Assembly: GCF_004114535.1 (NCBI RefSeq)
Contig: NZ_LBJC01000014.1
Span: 1 to 64,000 of the forward strand
Origin: Bradyrhizobium nanningense
Lineage (GTDB): Bacteria; Pseudomonadota; Alphaproteobacteria; Rhizobiales; Xanthobacteraceae
Direction of reading: 5' to 3'
DNA: 64,000 nucleotides
Below are positions 44,424 to 53,323 of this stretch, one piece after another. Each line of letters begins with the position of its first letter. The first letter of the stretch is position 1. Under the pieces are notes generated by a model, which had not been told where the DNA came from, searched no databases, and worked only from the letters and a program-made list of their open reading frames with translations. The translations under genes and the position numbers were made by a program.

Positions 44424-44617
44424 CGAGACCGACACCGAAAGAGATCAAGCCGATCGCGCAGATCGCCGGCGTGCCCGTGGATGACGAGATCGCGACCCGC
44501 ATCTCCAATTCCATCGGACCTGCCTTCGAAGGCTTTGCCGCCATTGCCGGCACGCTGCCGTTCGACCTCGAGCCGGCGCTGTATCCGATCGCGCAGACGC
44601 AGAAGGTGTCGAAATGA
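44420..44617 (+). CDS. AtzG-like/GatC-like small subunit (DUF4089 type)
   Basis: The 65-residue protein has IAGVPVDDEIATRISNSIGPAF and ends with LPFDLEPALYPIAQT, matching the pattern of DUF4089/AtzG-like proteins, short GatC-like helpers that bind an amidase. It overlaps the preceding ATPase gene by four bases (ATGA) and the following amidase gene by four (ATGA at 44614-44617), so translation of all three is coupled. In cyanuric-acid catabolism AtzG stabilises the 1-carboxybiuret hydrolase AtzE. Here the partner is the amidase at 44614. Confidence 0.72.
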   Translation: MTRPTPKEIKPIAQIAGVPVDDEIATRISNSIGPAFEGFAAIAGTLPFDLEPALYPIAQTQKVSK

Positions 44618-46029
44618 GCACCGAGCCGGCATTAATGACGCTGACCGAGGTCGCGCGCGCGATCGCGATGAAGCAGGTCTCCTCGCATGAGGTGACGCGC
44701 GCCTTGCTGCATCGCATCGCGCAGTGGCAGCCGCATCTCAATGCCTTCATGTCGATTGAGGAAGAGTCCGCGCTGAAGGCGGCCGAGGCCGCTGACGCCG
44801 AGCTCGCTAAGGGCGATGTCCTTGGCCCCTTGCATGGCGTGCCGCTCGCGCACAAGGACATGTATTACGATGCCGGCAAGGTTACGACCTGCGGTTCGCT
44901 GATCCGCCGCGACTTCGTGCCGACCGTGACCTCCACCGCCTTGCAGCGGCTGAAGGATGCCGGGCAGGTCCGGCTCGGCACGCTGCATCTGGCCGAATTC
45001 GCCTATGGCCCGACCGGCCATAACGCCCATTACGGCCCCGTGAGCAATCCCTGGAACGTCGCCCATATCACCGGCGGCTCGTCCTCGGGCTCAGGTTCGG
45101 CGGTTGCGGCGCGGCTGACTTATGCGGCGCTCGGCTCGGACACCGGCGGCTCGATCCGCATGCCCGCGCATTTCTGCGGCGTCACCGGCCTCAAGACCAC
45201 GGTCGGCCGCGTCAGCCGCGCCGGCGCAATGCCGCTGTCGCAATCGCTCGACACGGTCGGTCCGCTGGCCCGCACCGCCGAGGATTGCGCGCTGTTGCTA
45301 GCGCTGATGGCCGGCCCAGATCCCGCCGATTCGACGTGCAGCCACGAGCCGCTGTCGGATTACGTTGCGGCGACTAAGGGCTCGTTGAAGGGCCTGAAGA
45401 TCGGCGTACCCGCCTCGTTCTATGTCGACGATCTCGACGTTGAGGTCGCGCGGGTGCTGGACGAGACCATCGCGGTGCTCAAGCGCGAGGGTGCCGACAT
45501 CGTCAAGGTCGAGCTGCCGGATCAACGGCAATTGTCCTCGGCGAGCCAGCTCGTGCTCGCCGCGGAAGCTGCCGCCTTCCACAAGCGCTGGATGATCGAG
45601 CGTCCGCAGGATTATGGCCCGCAGGTCCTGATGCGGCTTCAGAACGGCCTCGCCGTTCCGGCCATCACCTATCTGGAGGCCATGCGCTGGCGCGGTCCGG
45701 CACTGGCTGCGCACAACGCCGCCACTGCCGGCGTCAATGCGGTGATCGCGCCGGCCTCGCCGGTGCCAGCGCCGACGATCGAGGAGAGCGATGTCGGCGG
45801 CGGCCCCAACGCCCCGGCGCTGCTGCAGCGGCTGACGCTGTTCACCCGCCCGGTGAACTTCCTCGGTCTGCCGTCGCTCACGGTGCCCTCCGGCTTCACC
45901 AAAAGCGGCCTGCCTGTCGGCATGCAGCTAATCGGCCGCTCCTTCGATGAAGCGACCCTGCTCACCATCGGCGCCGCCTTCCAGCGTGTCACCGACTATC
46001 ACGATCGATTGCCGAAACTGCCGTCATGA
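44614..46029 (+). CDS. Amidase-signature hydrolase (AtzE/GatA-like)
   Basis: The 471-residue product has the amidase signature, with Lys81 (AHKDMYYD), Ser156 (TGGSSSGSGS) and Ser180 (SDTGGSIRMPA) at the triad positions. These enzymes hydrolyse C-N amide bonds in the cytoplasm. Coupled to the AtzG-like gene upstream and to the ATPase gene downstream by ATGA overlaps. Because it sits between the two ATPase genes of an importer, it probably acts on the imported compound. The compound cannot be named; biuret-like or other small amides are plausible. Confidence 0.9.
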   Translation: MSTEPALMTLTEVARAIAMKQVSSHEVTRALLHRIAQWQPHLNAFMSIEEESALKAAEAADAELAKGDVLGPLHGVPLAHKDMYYDAGKVTTCGSLIRRDFVPTVTSTALQRLKDAGQVRLGTLHLAEFAYGPTGHNAHYGPVSNPWNVAHITGGSSSGSGSAVAARLTYAALGSDTGGSIRMPAHFCGVTGLKTTVGRVSRAGAMPLSQSLDTVGPLARTAEDCALLLALMAGPDPADSTCSHEPLSDYVAATKGSLKGLKIGVPASFYVDDLDVEVARVLDETIAVLKREGADIVKVELPDQRQLSSASQLVLAAEAAAFHKRWMIERPQDYGPQVLMRLQNGLAVPAITYLEAMRWRGPALAAHNAATAGVNAVIAPASPVPAPTIEESDVGGGPNAPALLQRLTLFTRPVNFLGLPSLTVPSGFTKSGLPVGMQLIGRSFDEATLLTIGAAFQRVTDYHDRLPKLPS

Positions 46030-47003
46030 CCAAGCTCGTCGAGATCTCAGGGCTCAACATCCGCTTCACCGGTGAGCGCACGGTCTATGCCGTGAACGAC
46101 CTCAGCCTGTCGCTGGGGAATAGCGAGGTGCTGGGCCTGCTCGGCGAGTCCGGTTCGGGCAAGAGCGTGACGCTGCGCGCGCTGATGCGGCTGTTGCCGA
46201 AGAAGCGCGCACTGATTTCCGGCAAGGTCAGCGTCATGGGGCAGGACGTGCTCGCGATGAACGACGAGCAGCTGTCGTCGTTCCGCGGCCAGACCGTCTC
46301 GATGATCTTCCAGGAGCCTGCGCTCGCGCTCGATCCGGTCTACACGATCGGCGCGCAGATCGCCGAAAGCGTCGTGCGCCACGAAGGCAAGAGTTTTGCG
46401 GAAGGGCGCGCCCGGGCATTGGAGATGCTCGAGGTCGTGCGCATCCCCTCGGCGAAACGGCGGCTGGATGTCTATCCGCACGAGATGTCCGGCGGCATGC
46501 GCCAGCGCGCCATGATCGCGCTGGCGCTCGCCTGCCGGCCAAGAATCCTGCTGGCGGACGAGCCGACCACGGCGCTCGATGCCACCGTGCAGATCCAGAT
46601 CCTGCTTCTGCTCCGCGAGCTGCAGCGCGAGTTCGGCATGTCCGTGATCTTCGTCACCCACGACATCGGCGTCGCCATCGAGATCTGCGACCGTGTCGCG
46701 GTGATGTATGCCGGCCAGATCGTGGAGCAGGGCAGCTTGCGCGACATCGTTCGCACCCCCGTGCATCCCTACGCCAAGGGCCTGCTTGCTTCGACCGTTC
46801 ACGGTGCGAAGCGCGGGCAGCGCCTCGAAACCATCCCCGGCACGCCGCCCTCGTTGGCCGAAAAGCCCCACAACTGCTCCTTCGCCCCCCGCTGCAAGCT
46901 CGCCGGGCCGCGCTGCCTGGAGCAACTGCCTGCCAATGTGGAGGTCGGGTCGGGCCGAGCGGCGCGGTGCGTGCTCGCGGAGCCGGTCACTGCGGTGTCA
47001 TAG
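46026..47003 (+). CDS. Peptide-type ABC ATPase (DppD/OppD family)
   Basis: The 325-residue ATPase has Walker A GESGSGKSVT, FQEPALALDPVY, signature MSGGMRQRAMIALAL and ILLADEPTTALDAT. C-terminal oligo-HPY domain with a Cys-rich motif (NCSFAPRCKLAGPRC). It overlaps the amidase gene by four bases. Last gene of the importer operon. Confidence 0.92.
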   Translation: MTKLVEISGLNIRFTGERTVYAVNDLSLSLGNSEVLGLLGESGSGKSVTLRALMRLLPKKRALISGKVSVMGQDVLAMNDEQLSSFRGQTVSMIFQEPALALDPVYTIGAQIAESVVRHEGKSFAEGRARALEMLEVVRIPSAKRRLDVYPHEMSGGMRQRAMIALALACRPRILLADEPTTALDATVQIQILLLLRELQREFGMSVIFVTHDIGVAIEICDRVAVMYAGQIVEQGSLRDIVRTPVHPYAKGLLASTVHGAKRGQRLETIPGTPPSLAEKPHNCSFAPRCKLAGPRCLEQLPANVEVGSGRAARCVLAEPVTAVS

Positions 47004-47116
47004 TTTCGGACGAGATGAACCAAGCTCGCGGCAACGCGAGCCTCATCATGCCATTCACACTCCATTCATCCCGGTTCCCGTTCCATGCCGGGCATTGAAG
47101 GAGAGGGATCCCACCG

Positions 47117-47386
47117 ATGTACATTTCCAACGAAGGCTTGCTTGTCATCCTGTTCGTCGGCCTGGTCGCCGGCTGGCTGGCCGGGAAGATCGTGCGGGGC
47201 GCCGGGTTCGGCATTATCGGCGACATCGTGATCGGCATCTGCGGTGCGCTGGTGGCGAGTCTTCTCTTTCCAAAGCTCGGCATCCGGCTCGGCACGGGCC
47301 TGGTCTCCGAGATCGTCTATTCCGCCATCGGCGCGGTCATCCTGCTGCTGGTGGTGCGGCTGGTGCGGGGTGGCGGCCGGCTCTAG
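47117..47386 (+). CDS. GlsB/YeaQ/YmgE-family membrane protein
   Basis: The 89-residue product has three TM segments with the family motifs VAGWLAGKIVRGAGFGIIGDIVIGICGALV (in two parts, residues 16-46) and SAIGAVILLLVVRLVR. This transglycosylase-associated family is widespread and of unclear role, often linked to stress. The ATG at 47117 has GAGAGGGATC upstream. Confidence 0.88.
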   Translation: MYISNEGLLVILFVGLVAGWLAGKIVRGAGFGIIGDIVIGICGALVASLLFPKLGIRLGTGLVSEIVYSAIGAVILLLVVRLVRGGGRL

Positions 47387-47608
47387 CAGCCGCCCGGTTC
47401 GATCAATCGGAACTTGCCGCCTCTCCAGACCTGGGGAGGGGCGGCTCAGCACCAAAAAGCCGCAAAGACTGCGAAATACCGGACTTGCGTGCCGGGCTGT
47501 CGGGAGTAGATGTGGCGCATCGGGGTTCTGAATGAACCCGGCCCGTGTTGGACGCAGCGCCAACATGATGTTAATTCGGGGCGCGTACCCTGAATTGCCC
47601 GTGAATCA

Positions 47609-47622
47609 GGGGCTTCGGCCCC
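47609..47622. promoter_or_regulatory. GGGGC-TTCG-GCCCC hairpin in the leader of the type I secretion operon
   Basis: A five-base GC stem closed by a TTCG tetraloop, about 22 bases before the ATG at 47645. As RNA this is an unusually stable hairpin. It may affect translation or mark the 5' leader. No terminator T-run follows. Confidence 0.4.
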
Positions 47623-47644
47623 CCACCTGAAAGAGATCAGATTG

Positions 47645-49393
47645 ATGGCAGCCGGTCCTGGCGTCCGCCGTTCGGAGCTCGGTGACGCCTTACGCGCGTG
47701 TCGCACGGCGTTCCTCGGCGTCGGCTTGATGAGCTGCATGATCAACCTGCTCTATCTGACCGGGTCGATCTTCATGCTGGAGGTCTACGACCGGGTGCTG
47801 CCGAGCCGCAGCATTCCGACCCTGGTCGGCCTGATCATGCTCGCCGGCTTCCTCTACATGGCGCAGGGCGTGCTCGACATGATCCGCAACCGGATCCTGG
47901 GCCGGATCGGCACCGCGCTGGACGAGGCGCTCAACAAGCGCGTGTTCGACACCATTGTGCGCCTGCCGCTCCTGGTCGGCAGTCGCAACGAAGGTCTCCA
48001 GCCGCTGCGTGACCTCGACAATGTCCGCTCCTTCCTTGGCGGCATGGGCCCGAGCGCGTTCTTCGATCTGCCCTGGCTACCGCTCTATCTCGCCATCTGC
48101 TTCGCCTTCCACGTCATGATCGGCGTCACCGCATTGATCGGCGCCATCATCCTGGTCAGCCTGACGCTGGTCACCGAGTTCATGTCCCGCCAGCCGGCGA
48201 AGGAGGCGATGGGCCTTGCCGCCCAGCGCAACGATCTCGCCCAGGCCAGCCGCCGCAACGCCGAAGTCATGGTGTCGATGGGCATGGCCGGCCGGATGAA
48301 CCAGCGCTGGAGCGAGGCCAACGAAAGATATCTCGCCGGCAATCAGCGCGCGAGCGACGTCGCCGGCGGTCTCGGCGCGGTCGCAAAGGTGCTGCGCATG
48401 ATGCTGCAATCGGCCGTGCTCGCGGTCGGCGCCTATCTCGTCATCCACCAGGAGGCGACCGCCGGCATCATCATCGCAGGTTCAATCCTCTCCGCCCGCG
48501 CGCTGGCGCCCGTCGATCTCGCCATTGCGCACTGGAAATCCTTCGTCGCCGCGCGCCAGAGCTGGCATCGTCTCACCCGCCTGTTGGAGCAGATGCCGGC
48601 GCAGACGATGCCGACCCAGTTGCAGGCGCCCACCAGCCGGCTCTCGGTCGAAGGCGTCGCCATGGTGCCGCCTGGCGACCAGCGCCTCATCGTGCAGGAC
48701 ATCACCTTCACGCTCGCCGCGGGCAACGGCCTCGGCGTGATCGGCCCGAGCGGCTCCGGCAAGTCGTCGTTGATCCGCGCGCTGGTCGGTGTCTGGCAGC
48801 CGGTGCGCGGCAAGGTGCGGCTCGACGGCGCGGCGCTCGATCAATGGTCGTCCGACATGCTCGGCCGGCATATTGGTTATCTGCCGCAGGACGTCGAATT
48901 GTTCGGCGGCACCATCGCCCAGAACATCAGCCGGTTCGATCCCGAGGCGACGTCCGAGGCCATCATCGCGGCCGCTAAAGAAGCCGGCGTGCACGAGATG
49001 ATCATCAAGATGCGCGAGGGTTACAACACGCAAGTCGGCGAGCAGGGCACCGCGCTCTCGGCAGGCCAGGCGCAGCGCGTAGCGCTGGCGCGCGCGCTCT
49101 ACGGCAATCCGTTCCTGATCGTGCTCGACGAGCCCAACTCCAACCTCGATACCGAAGGCGATGAGGCGCTGACTCGCGCCGTCCGCGCCGCGCGCGAGCG
49201 CGGCGCCATCGTCGTCGTGGTGGCGCACCGTCCGATCGGCGTCGAGGCGGTCGACCAGGTGCTGGTGCTGCGCGACGGCCGCATGCAGGCGTTCGGCCCG
49301 AAGGAACAAGTGCTCGCCCAGGTGCTGCAGCCGCGCGCGACGCCGCCGGCGCCGATCAAGATCGTCAGTGAAGGCGGAGTGGCCAAGCCATGA
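47645..49393 (+). CDS. Type I secretion ABC transporter/ATPase (PrtD/HlyB-like)
   Basis: The 582-residue protein has an N-terminal TM domain with MLEVYDRVLPSRSIPTLVGL, a hallmark of type I secretion permease-ATPases without a C39 domain, then Walker A GPSGSGKSS (about 357), YLPQDVELFGGTIAQNI, signature LSAGQAQRVALARAL (Ala where Gly is usual in LSGGQ, as in PrtD-type proteins) and Walker B LIVLDEPNSNLD. It overlaps the membrane fusion gene by ATGA. The TTG at 47642 precedes the ATG by one codon. Outer-membrane TolC not in window. The giant adhesin at 28558 is a possible cargo. Confidence 0.9.
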   Translation: MAAGPGVRRSELGDALRACRTAFLGVGLMSCMINLLYLTGSIFMLEVYDRVLPSRSIPTLVGLIMLAGFLYMAQGVLDMIRNRILGRIGTALDEALNKRVFDTIVRLPLLVGSRNEGLQPLRDLDNVRSFLGGMGPSAFFDLPWLPLYLAICFAFHVMIGVTALIGAIILVSLTLVTEFMSRQPAKEAMGLAAQRNDLAQASRRNAEVMVSMGMAGRMNQRWSEANERYLAGNQRASDVAGGLGAVAKVLRMMLQSAVLAVGAYLVIHQEATAGIIIAGSILSARALAPVDLAIAHWKSFVAARQSWHRLTRLLEQMPAQTMPTQLQAPTSRLSVEGVAMVPPGDQRLIVQDITFTLAAGNGLGVIGPSGSGKSSLIRALVGVWQPVRGKVRLDGAALDQWSSDMLGRHIGYLPQDVELFGGTIAQNISRFDPEATSEAIIAAAKEAGVHEMIIKMREGYNTQVGEQGTALSAGQAQRVALARALYGNPFLIVLDEPNSNLDTEGDEALTRAVRAARERGAIVVVVAHRPIGVEAVDQVLVLRDGRMQAFGPKEQVLAQVLQPRATPPAPIKIVSEGGVAKP

Positions 49394-50724
49394 GCACGAT
49401 GGCCATCGGCGGCCCGAAGCCTGCCGCGAAGAAGACCGTTCGGGACTCGATCAAGTTTCACCTCTTGCTCGGACTTGGCATCGTGCTGGTGCTGATCGTC
49501 GGCCTCGGCGGCTGGGCCTCGACCGTGCTGATCTCGGGCGCGCTGATCGCGCCGGGCCAGATCGTGGTCGAATCCAACGTCAAGAAAGTGCAACATCCGA
49601 CCGGCGGCGTAGTCGGCGAGGTGCGCGCCCGCGACGGTGACCTGGTCAAGGCCGGCGACATCGTTGTGCGGCTCGACGATACCGTCACCAAGGCCAACCT
49701 TGCCATCGTCACCAAGAATCTCGACGCCGCGCAGGCGCGCGCGGCGCGCCTTCAGACCGAGCAGCGCGGTGTCGACAAAATCGAATTTCCGCAAAGTTTG
49801 CTCGAACGCGCTGACGATCCCGACGTGAAGCTGCTGCTCTCCGCCGAAACCAAGCTGTTCGACGTCCGCGTCAACGGCCGCGCCGGACAGAAGGCGCAGC
49901 TGCGCGAGCGCATCACGCAGCTCAACGAGGAGATCGCGGGTCTCAGCGCCCAGGAGAAGGCCAAGGACCAGGAGATCGCGCTGGTGCAGAACGAGCTCAC
50001 CGGCGTGCGCGATCTCTACGACAAGCGTCTGGTGCAGCTCTCGCGCCTGACCCAGCTCGAACGCGACTCGGCGCGCCTCAACGGCGAGCGCGCGCAGTAC
50101 ATCGCTTCACGCGCCCAGGCCAAGGGCAAGATCACCGAGACCGAGCTGCAGATCATCCAGGTCGACAAGGACGTGGTGAGCGAAGTCTCCAAGGACCTGC
50201 GCGAGACCAACGACAAGATCGGAGAGCTGATCGAGCGTAAAGTTGCCGCCGAAGACCAGCTTCGCCGCATCGACATCCGCGCGCCGCAGGACGGCATGGT
50301 GCTGCAATCCAATGTGCACACGGTCGGCGGCGTCGTCACCGCCGGCGACGCTCTCATGCTGATCGTGCCGCAGGCCGACGACCTCCAGGTCGAGGCCAAG
50401 GTCAATCCGGTCGACATCGACAAGCTCCAGATCGGCCAGAAGACGCTGCTGCGCCTCTCCGCGTTCAACCAGCGCACCACGCCCGAGCTCAACGGCCTCG
50501 TCAGCCGCGTCTCGCCCGACGTCACCACCGACCAGCGCACCGGCCAGAGCTATTACACTATCCGCGTCTCGATGCCGGCCGAGGAGATCGCCCGCCTCGG
50601 CGACGTCAAGCTGATTCCCGGCATGCCCGTGGAAGCCTTCGTCCAGACCGGCGACCGCACCATGCTGTCCTATCTGTTGAAACCGCTGCACGACCAGTTG
50701 ATGCGCGCGTTCAGGGAGAAGTGA
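49390..50724 (+). CDS. Type I secretion membrane-fusion protein (HlyD/PrtE-like)
   Basis: The 444-residue protein has one N-terminal TM segment (LLLGLGIVLVLIVGLGGWAS), a lipoyl-like half (VQHPTGGVVGEVRARDGDLVKAGDIV), a long coiled-coil (about 110-290) and the second half with IRAPQDGMVLQSNVHTVGG and VNPVDIDKLQIGQ. Partner of the ABC protein upstream, linking it to a TolC-type channel. Confidence 0.92.
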   Translation: MSTMAIGGPKPAAKKTVRDSIKFHLLLGLGIVLVLIVGLGGWASTVLISGALIAPGQIVVESNVKKVQHPTGGVVGEVRARDGDLVKAGDIVVRLDDTVTKANLAIVTKNLDAAQARAARLQTEQRGVDKIEFPQSLLERADDPDVKLLLSAETKLFDVRVNGRAGQKAQLRERITQLNEEIAGLSAQEKAKDQEIALVQNELTGVRDLYDKRLVQLSRLTQLERDSARLNGERAQYIASRAQAKGKITETELQIIQVDKDVVSEVSKDLRETNDKIGELIERKVAAEDQLRRIDIRAPQDGMVLQSNVHTVGGVVTAGDALMLIVPQADDLQVEAKVNPVDIDKLQIGQKTLLRLSAFNQRTTPELNGLVSRVSPDVTTDQRTGQSYYTIRVSMPAEEIARLGDVKLIPGMPVEAFVQTGDRTMLSYLLKPLHDQLMRAFREK

Positions 50725-50789
50725 CGCGCGAAAGCGCGTCATCCCGGAGCGCGCTTGGCGCGCATTCGGGATCTCGATCGGCACACTCG

Positions 50790-50897
50790 CTGTCATCGCC
50801 CGGCTCGACCGTGCGATCCAGTATCCCAGAGACAGCGGTGATTGAGCCGAGAGGCCGCGGCGTACTGGATGCCCCGGTCGAGCCGGGGCACGACAGT
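50790..50897. repeat. Intergenic repeat, family A copy 2 (opposite orientation)
   Basis: Contains TGTCATCGCCCGGCTCGACC, GGCCGCGGCGTACTGGATGC and GTCGAGCCGGGGCACGACAG, the reverse-strand version of the element at 2214-2324. Fills most of the 264 bases between the secretion genes and the AMP nucleosidase gene. Confidence 0.7.
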
Positions 50898-50988
50898 TGT
50901 GGGTGTGGCGTGCAATCCGTCCTTCGCTGACGATTGCCATCGTCTTTGCTATAGTTCGACTCCAGCACAGCAAATCCGGCGGTCGACC

Positions 50989-52458
50989 ATGCAATCTCCA
51001 CCCCCCATCGCCACCGAATCCTTCTCCGACGCGTCCCTCGCCGTCGCCCGCCTCGAGGAGATCTACGAGCGCAACACCAAGTTCCTGCGCGACCGGTTCG
51101 AGGCCTATGTCGGCGGCGAGGGGATCGCGACGCGGGTGCGGGCCTACTATCCTTTTGTCCGTATCACCACCGCGACGCATGCGCGGCTGGATTCGCGTCT
51201 CGCCTACGGCTTCGTCGCCGGGCCCGGCGTGCATGAAACCAGCGTGACGCGGCCGGATCTGTTCCGCAGCTATCTCGTCGAGCAGATCGGATTGCTGATC
51301 CAGAATCACGGCGTGCCCGTCGAGATCGGCGAATCGGCCGAGCCGATCCCGATCCATTTCGCCTATCGCCGCGACATCAATATCGAGGCCGCCATCACCA
51401 CCAGCGAGAATTCGTCCGTCGCGCGATCGCTGCGCGATGCGTTCGACGTGCCTGATCTCGCCACCATGGACGATTCCATCGCCGACGGCACGTTTGAGCT
51501 CCGACCCGGTGCGCCCGAGCCACTGTCGCTGTTCCGCGCCGCCCGCGTCGATTACTCGCTGCGCCGGCTCTATCACTACACCGGCACCGATCCCGAATAT
51601 TTCCAGAACTTCGTGATCTTTACCAACTACCAGTTCTACGTCGATGCATTCGCGCAAGCCTGTCAGCAGCGGCTTCAGTCGGGTGAGGCCGGCCTCGATG
51701 CCTTTGTCGCGCCAGGCAACGTCATCACGCAGAGCGGCGGCGCGATCAGCGGCACCGCGCCGTCTCGTGCGCCGCAGATGCCGGCCTTCCATCTGGTCGT
51801 ATCGGGCTATCGCGGCATCAGCCTGATCAACATCGGCACCGGCCCGTCCAACGCGCGCAACGTCACCGACCACGTCGCCGTGCTGCGCCCGCATGCCTGG
51901 CTGATGCTCGGCCATTGCGCAGGCCTGCGCAACACGCAGCGGCTCGGCGACTACGTGCTCGCGCACGGCTATGTGCGCGAGGATCATGTGCTCGACCGCG
52001 AGCTGCCGCTCTGGGTCCCGATCCCGGCGCTGGCCGAGATGCAGGTCGCGCTCGAGGAGGCCGTCGAGGACGTCACCGGTCTGGAAGGTTTCGAGCTCAA
52101 GCGCCTGATGCGCACCGGAACGGTGGCGAGCGTCGATAACCGCAATTGGGAGATCTCCGGACCTGAGGTGATCCGCCGCCTGTCGCAGTCGCGTGCCGTG
52201 GCACTCGACATGGAATCGGCCGCGATCGCCGCCAACGGCTACCGCTTCCGCGTGCCCTACGGCACGCTGCTGTGCGTGTCCGACAAGCCGCTGCACGGCG
52301 AGATCAAGCTTGCCGGCATGGCCAGCGAGTTCTACCACCGCCGCGTCGGCCAACACCTCGAGATCGGCCTGAAGGCGCTGGAGCGGCTCAAGCAGCAGGA
52401 ATCGGAGCGGCTACATTCGCGCAAGCTCCGCAGTTTCGCCGAGGTGGCCTTCCAGTAA
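50989..52458 (+). CDS. amn: AMP nucleosidase
   Basis: The 489-residue product matches AMP nucleosidase, which hydrolyses AMP to adenine and ribose 5-phosphate. It has an N-terminal AMN domain (about 1-175) with RVRAYYPFVRITT and a C-terminal nucleoside phosphorylase-like domain (about 270-470) with LINIGTGPSNARNVTDHVAV, LGHCAGLRN, ALDMESAAIAANG and LLCVSDKPLHGE. The ATG at 50989 begins the homology; the frame upstream to 50842 runs through repeat DNA. Length as in E. coli Amn. Confidence 0.92.
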   Translation: MQSPPPIATESFSDASLAVARLEEIYERNTKFLRDRFEAYVGGEGIATRVRAYYPFVRITTATHARLDSRLAYGFVAGPGVHETSVTRPDLFRSYLVEQIGLLIQNHGVPVEIGESAEPIPIHFAYRRDINIEAAITTSENSSVARSLRDAFDVPDLATMDDSIADGTFELRPGAPEPLSLFRAARVDYSLRRLYHYTGTDPEYFQNFVIFTNYQFYVDAFAQACQQRLQSGEAGLDAFVAPGNVITQSGGAISGTAPSRAPQMPAFHLVVSGYRGISLINIGTGPSNARNVTDHVAVLRPHAWLMLGHCAGLRNTQRLGDYVLAHGYVREDHVLDRELPLWVPIPALAEMQVALEEAVEDVTGLEGFELKRLMRTGTVASVDNRNWEISGPEVIRRLSQSRAVALDMESAAIAANGYRFRVPYGTLLCVSDKPLHGEIKLAGMASEFYHRRVGQHLEIGLKALERLKQQESERLHSRKLRSFAEVAFQ

Positions 52459-52579
52459 AGGACACCGGAACTGCCGTACGAACGCTGACGTCTCCGTGAG
52501 CGCAGCGCCCCGGAATATTGCCGCCAAGGCAGGGTTATCAATTCGTCCGGGGCCGCTTGAAACAGTACAGGAGACAGAC

Positions 52580-53194
52580 ATGATCGCAGCGATGATCAGA
52601 CTGGTCGCGTTGGGTACGTTCGCGGCAGCCCTGTTGAGCTCGCCGGCATTTGCAGCGGGCGGAGGCGGCGGTGGCGGAGGCGGGGGCGGCGTCAGCTCCA
52701 CGGATCCCTACGCCGGAGCCTATTCAGACCAGAAGCCGCAACCGACCTATCCGAAGCGCCCGGGCGCCAAGGCAACCCAGAAGGGCAAGAAGCCGAACAA
52801 CCAGTCCAGTATCGACGATCCCACATTCGCGGCCGGCTATCGCATGGCCTATGACACCATCTACGGGCGCAACGACTATGCGGCGGCGATCGCGCAATTG
52901 AAGTCGCTCGGCCATGACGACCATCCGAACGTCGCCAACCTCATCGGTTACTCCTATCGCAAGCTCGGCGACTACGAGCAATCGCAGGTCTGGTATGAGC
53001 GCGCATTGAAGGCAGATCCGAACCACGTGCTGACGTGGCAATATTACGGGCTGTGGCAGCTCGAGCGGGGCAATCGCGAGCAGGCGCTCTATCACCTCGG
53101 CCGCATTGCAGCCATTTGCGGGACGAATTGCGAGGAATATCGATCGCTGGCCGCGGCACTCGACAAGCCGACTGGCACGGCGCTCGTCTACTGA
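52580..53194 (+). CDS. Exported TPR-repeat protein
   Basis: The 204-residue product has a signal peptide (LVALGTFAAALLSSPAFAAG), a pure glycine tract of eleven residues directly after it, a polar linker, and TPR-like helices in the C-terminal half (YAAAIAQLKSLGHDDHPNVANLIGY..., YEQSQVWYERALKADPNH). CAGGAGACAG precedes the ATG at 52580. Periplasmic scaffold of unknown partner. Confidence 0.75.
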   Translation: MIAAMIRLVALGTFAAALLSSPAFAAGGGGGGGGGGGVSSTDPYAGAYSDQKPQPTYPKRPGAKATQKGKKPNNQSSIDDPTFAAGYRMAYDTIYGRNDYAAAIAQLKSLGHDDHPNVANLIGYSYRKLGDYEQSQVWYERALKADPNHVLTWQYYGLWQLERGNREQALYHLGRIAAICGTNCEEYRSLAAALDKPTGTALVY

Positions 53195-53291
53195 AGCTGA
53201 GGAGCAGCCGGTTCATCGAGCCGCGCTGCTGTCGGGCTTCGGACGAACCCATGTCCTTGCGCGGATAGTGACAAGGCGTCAGATTTTCAGC

Positions 53292-53320
53292 ATTGTCCCG
53301 TTCGGGGGGAACGGGACAAT
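53292..53320. promoter_or_regulatory. 11-base perfect inverted repeat just before the DUF1488 start codon
   Basis: ATTGTCCCGTT (53292-53302) and AACGGGACAAT (53310-53320) pair perfectly around a seven-base loop CGGGGGG. The ATG follows three bases later, so any ribosome site would lie in the loop and right arm. This could be an RNA switch-like hairpin or a protein operator. Confidence 0.55.
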
Positions 53321-53323
53321 TGG

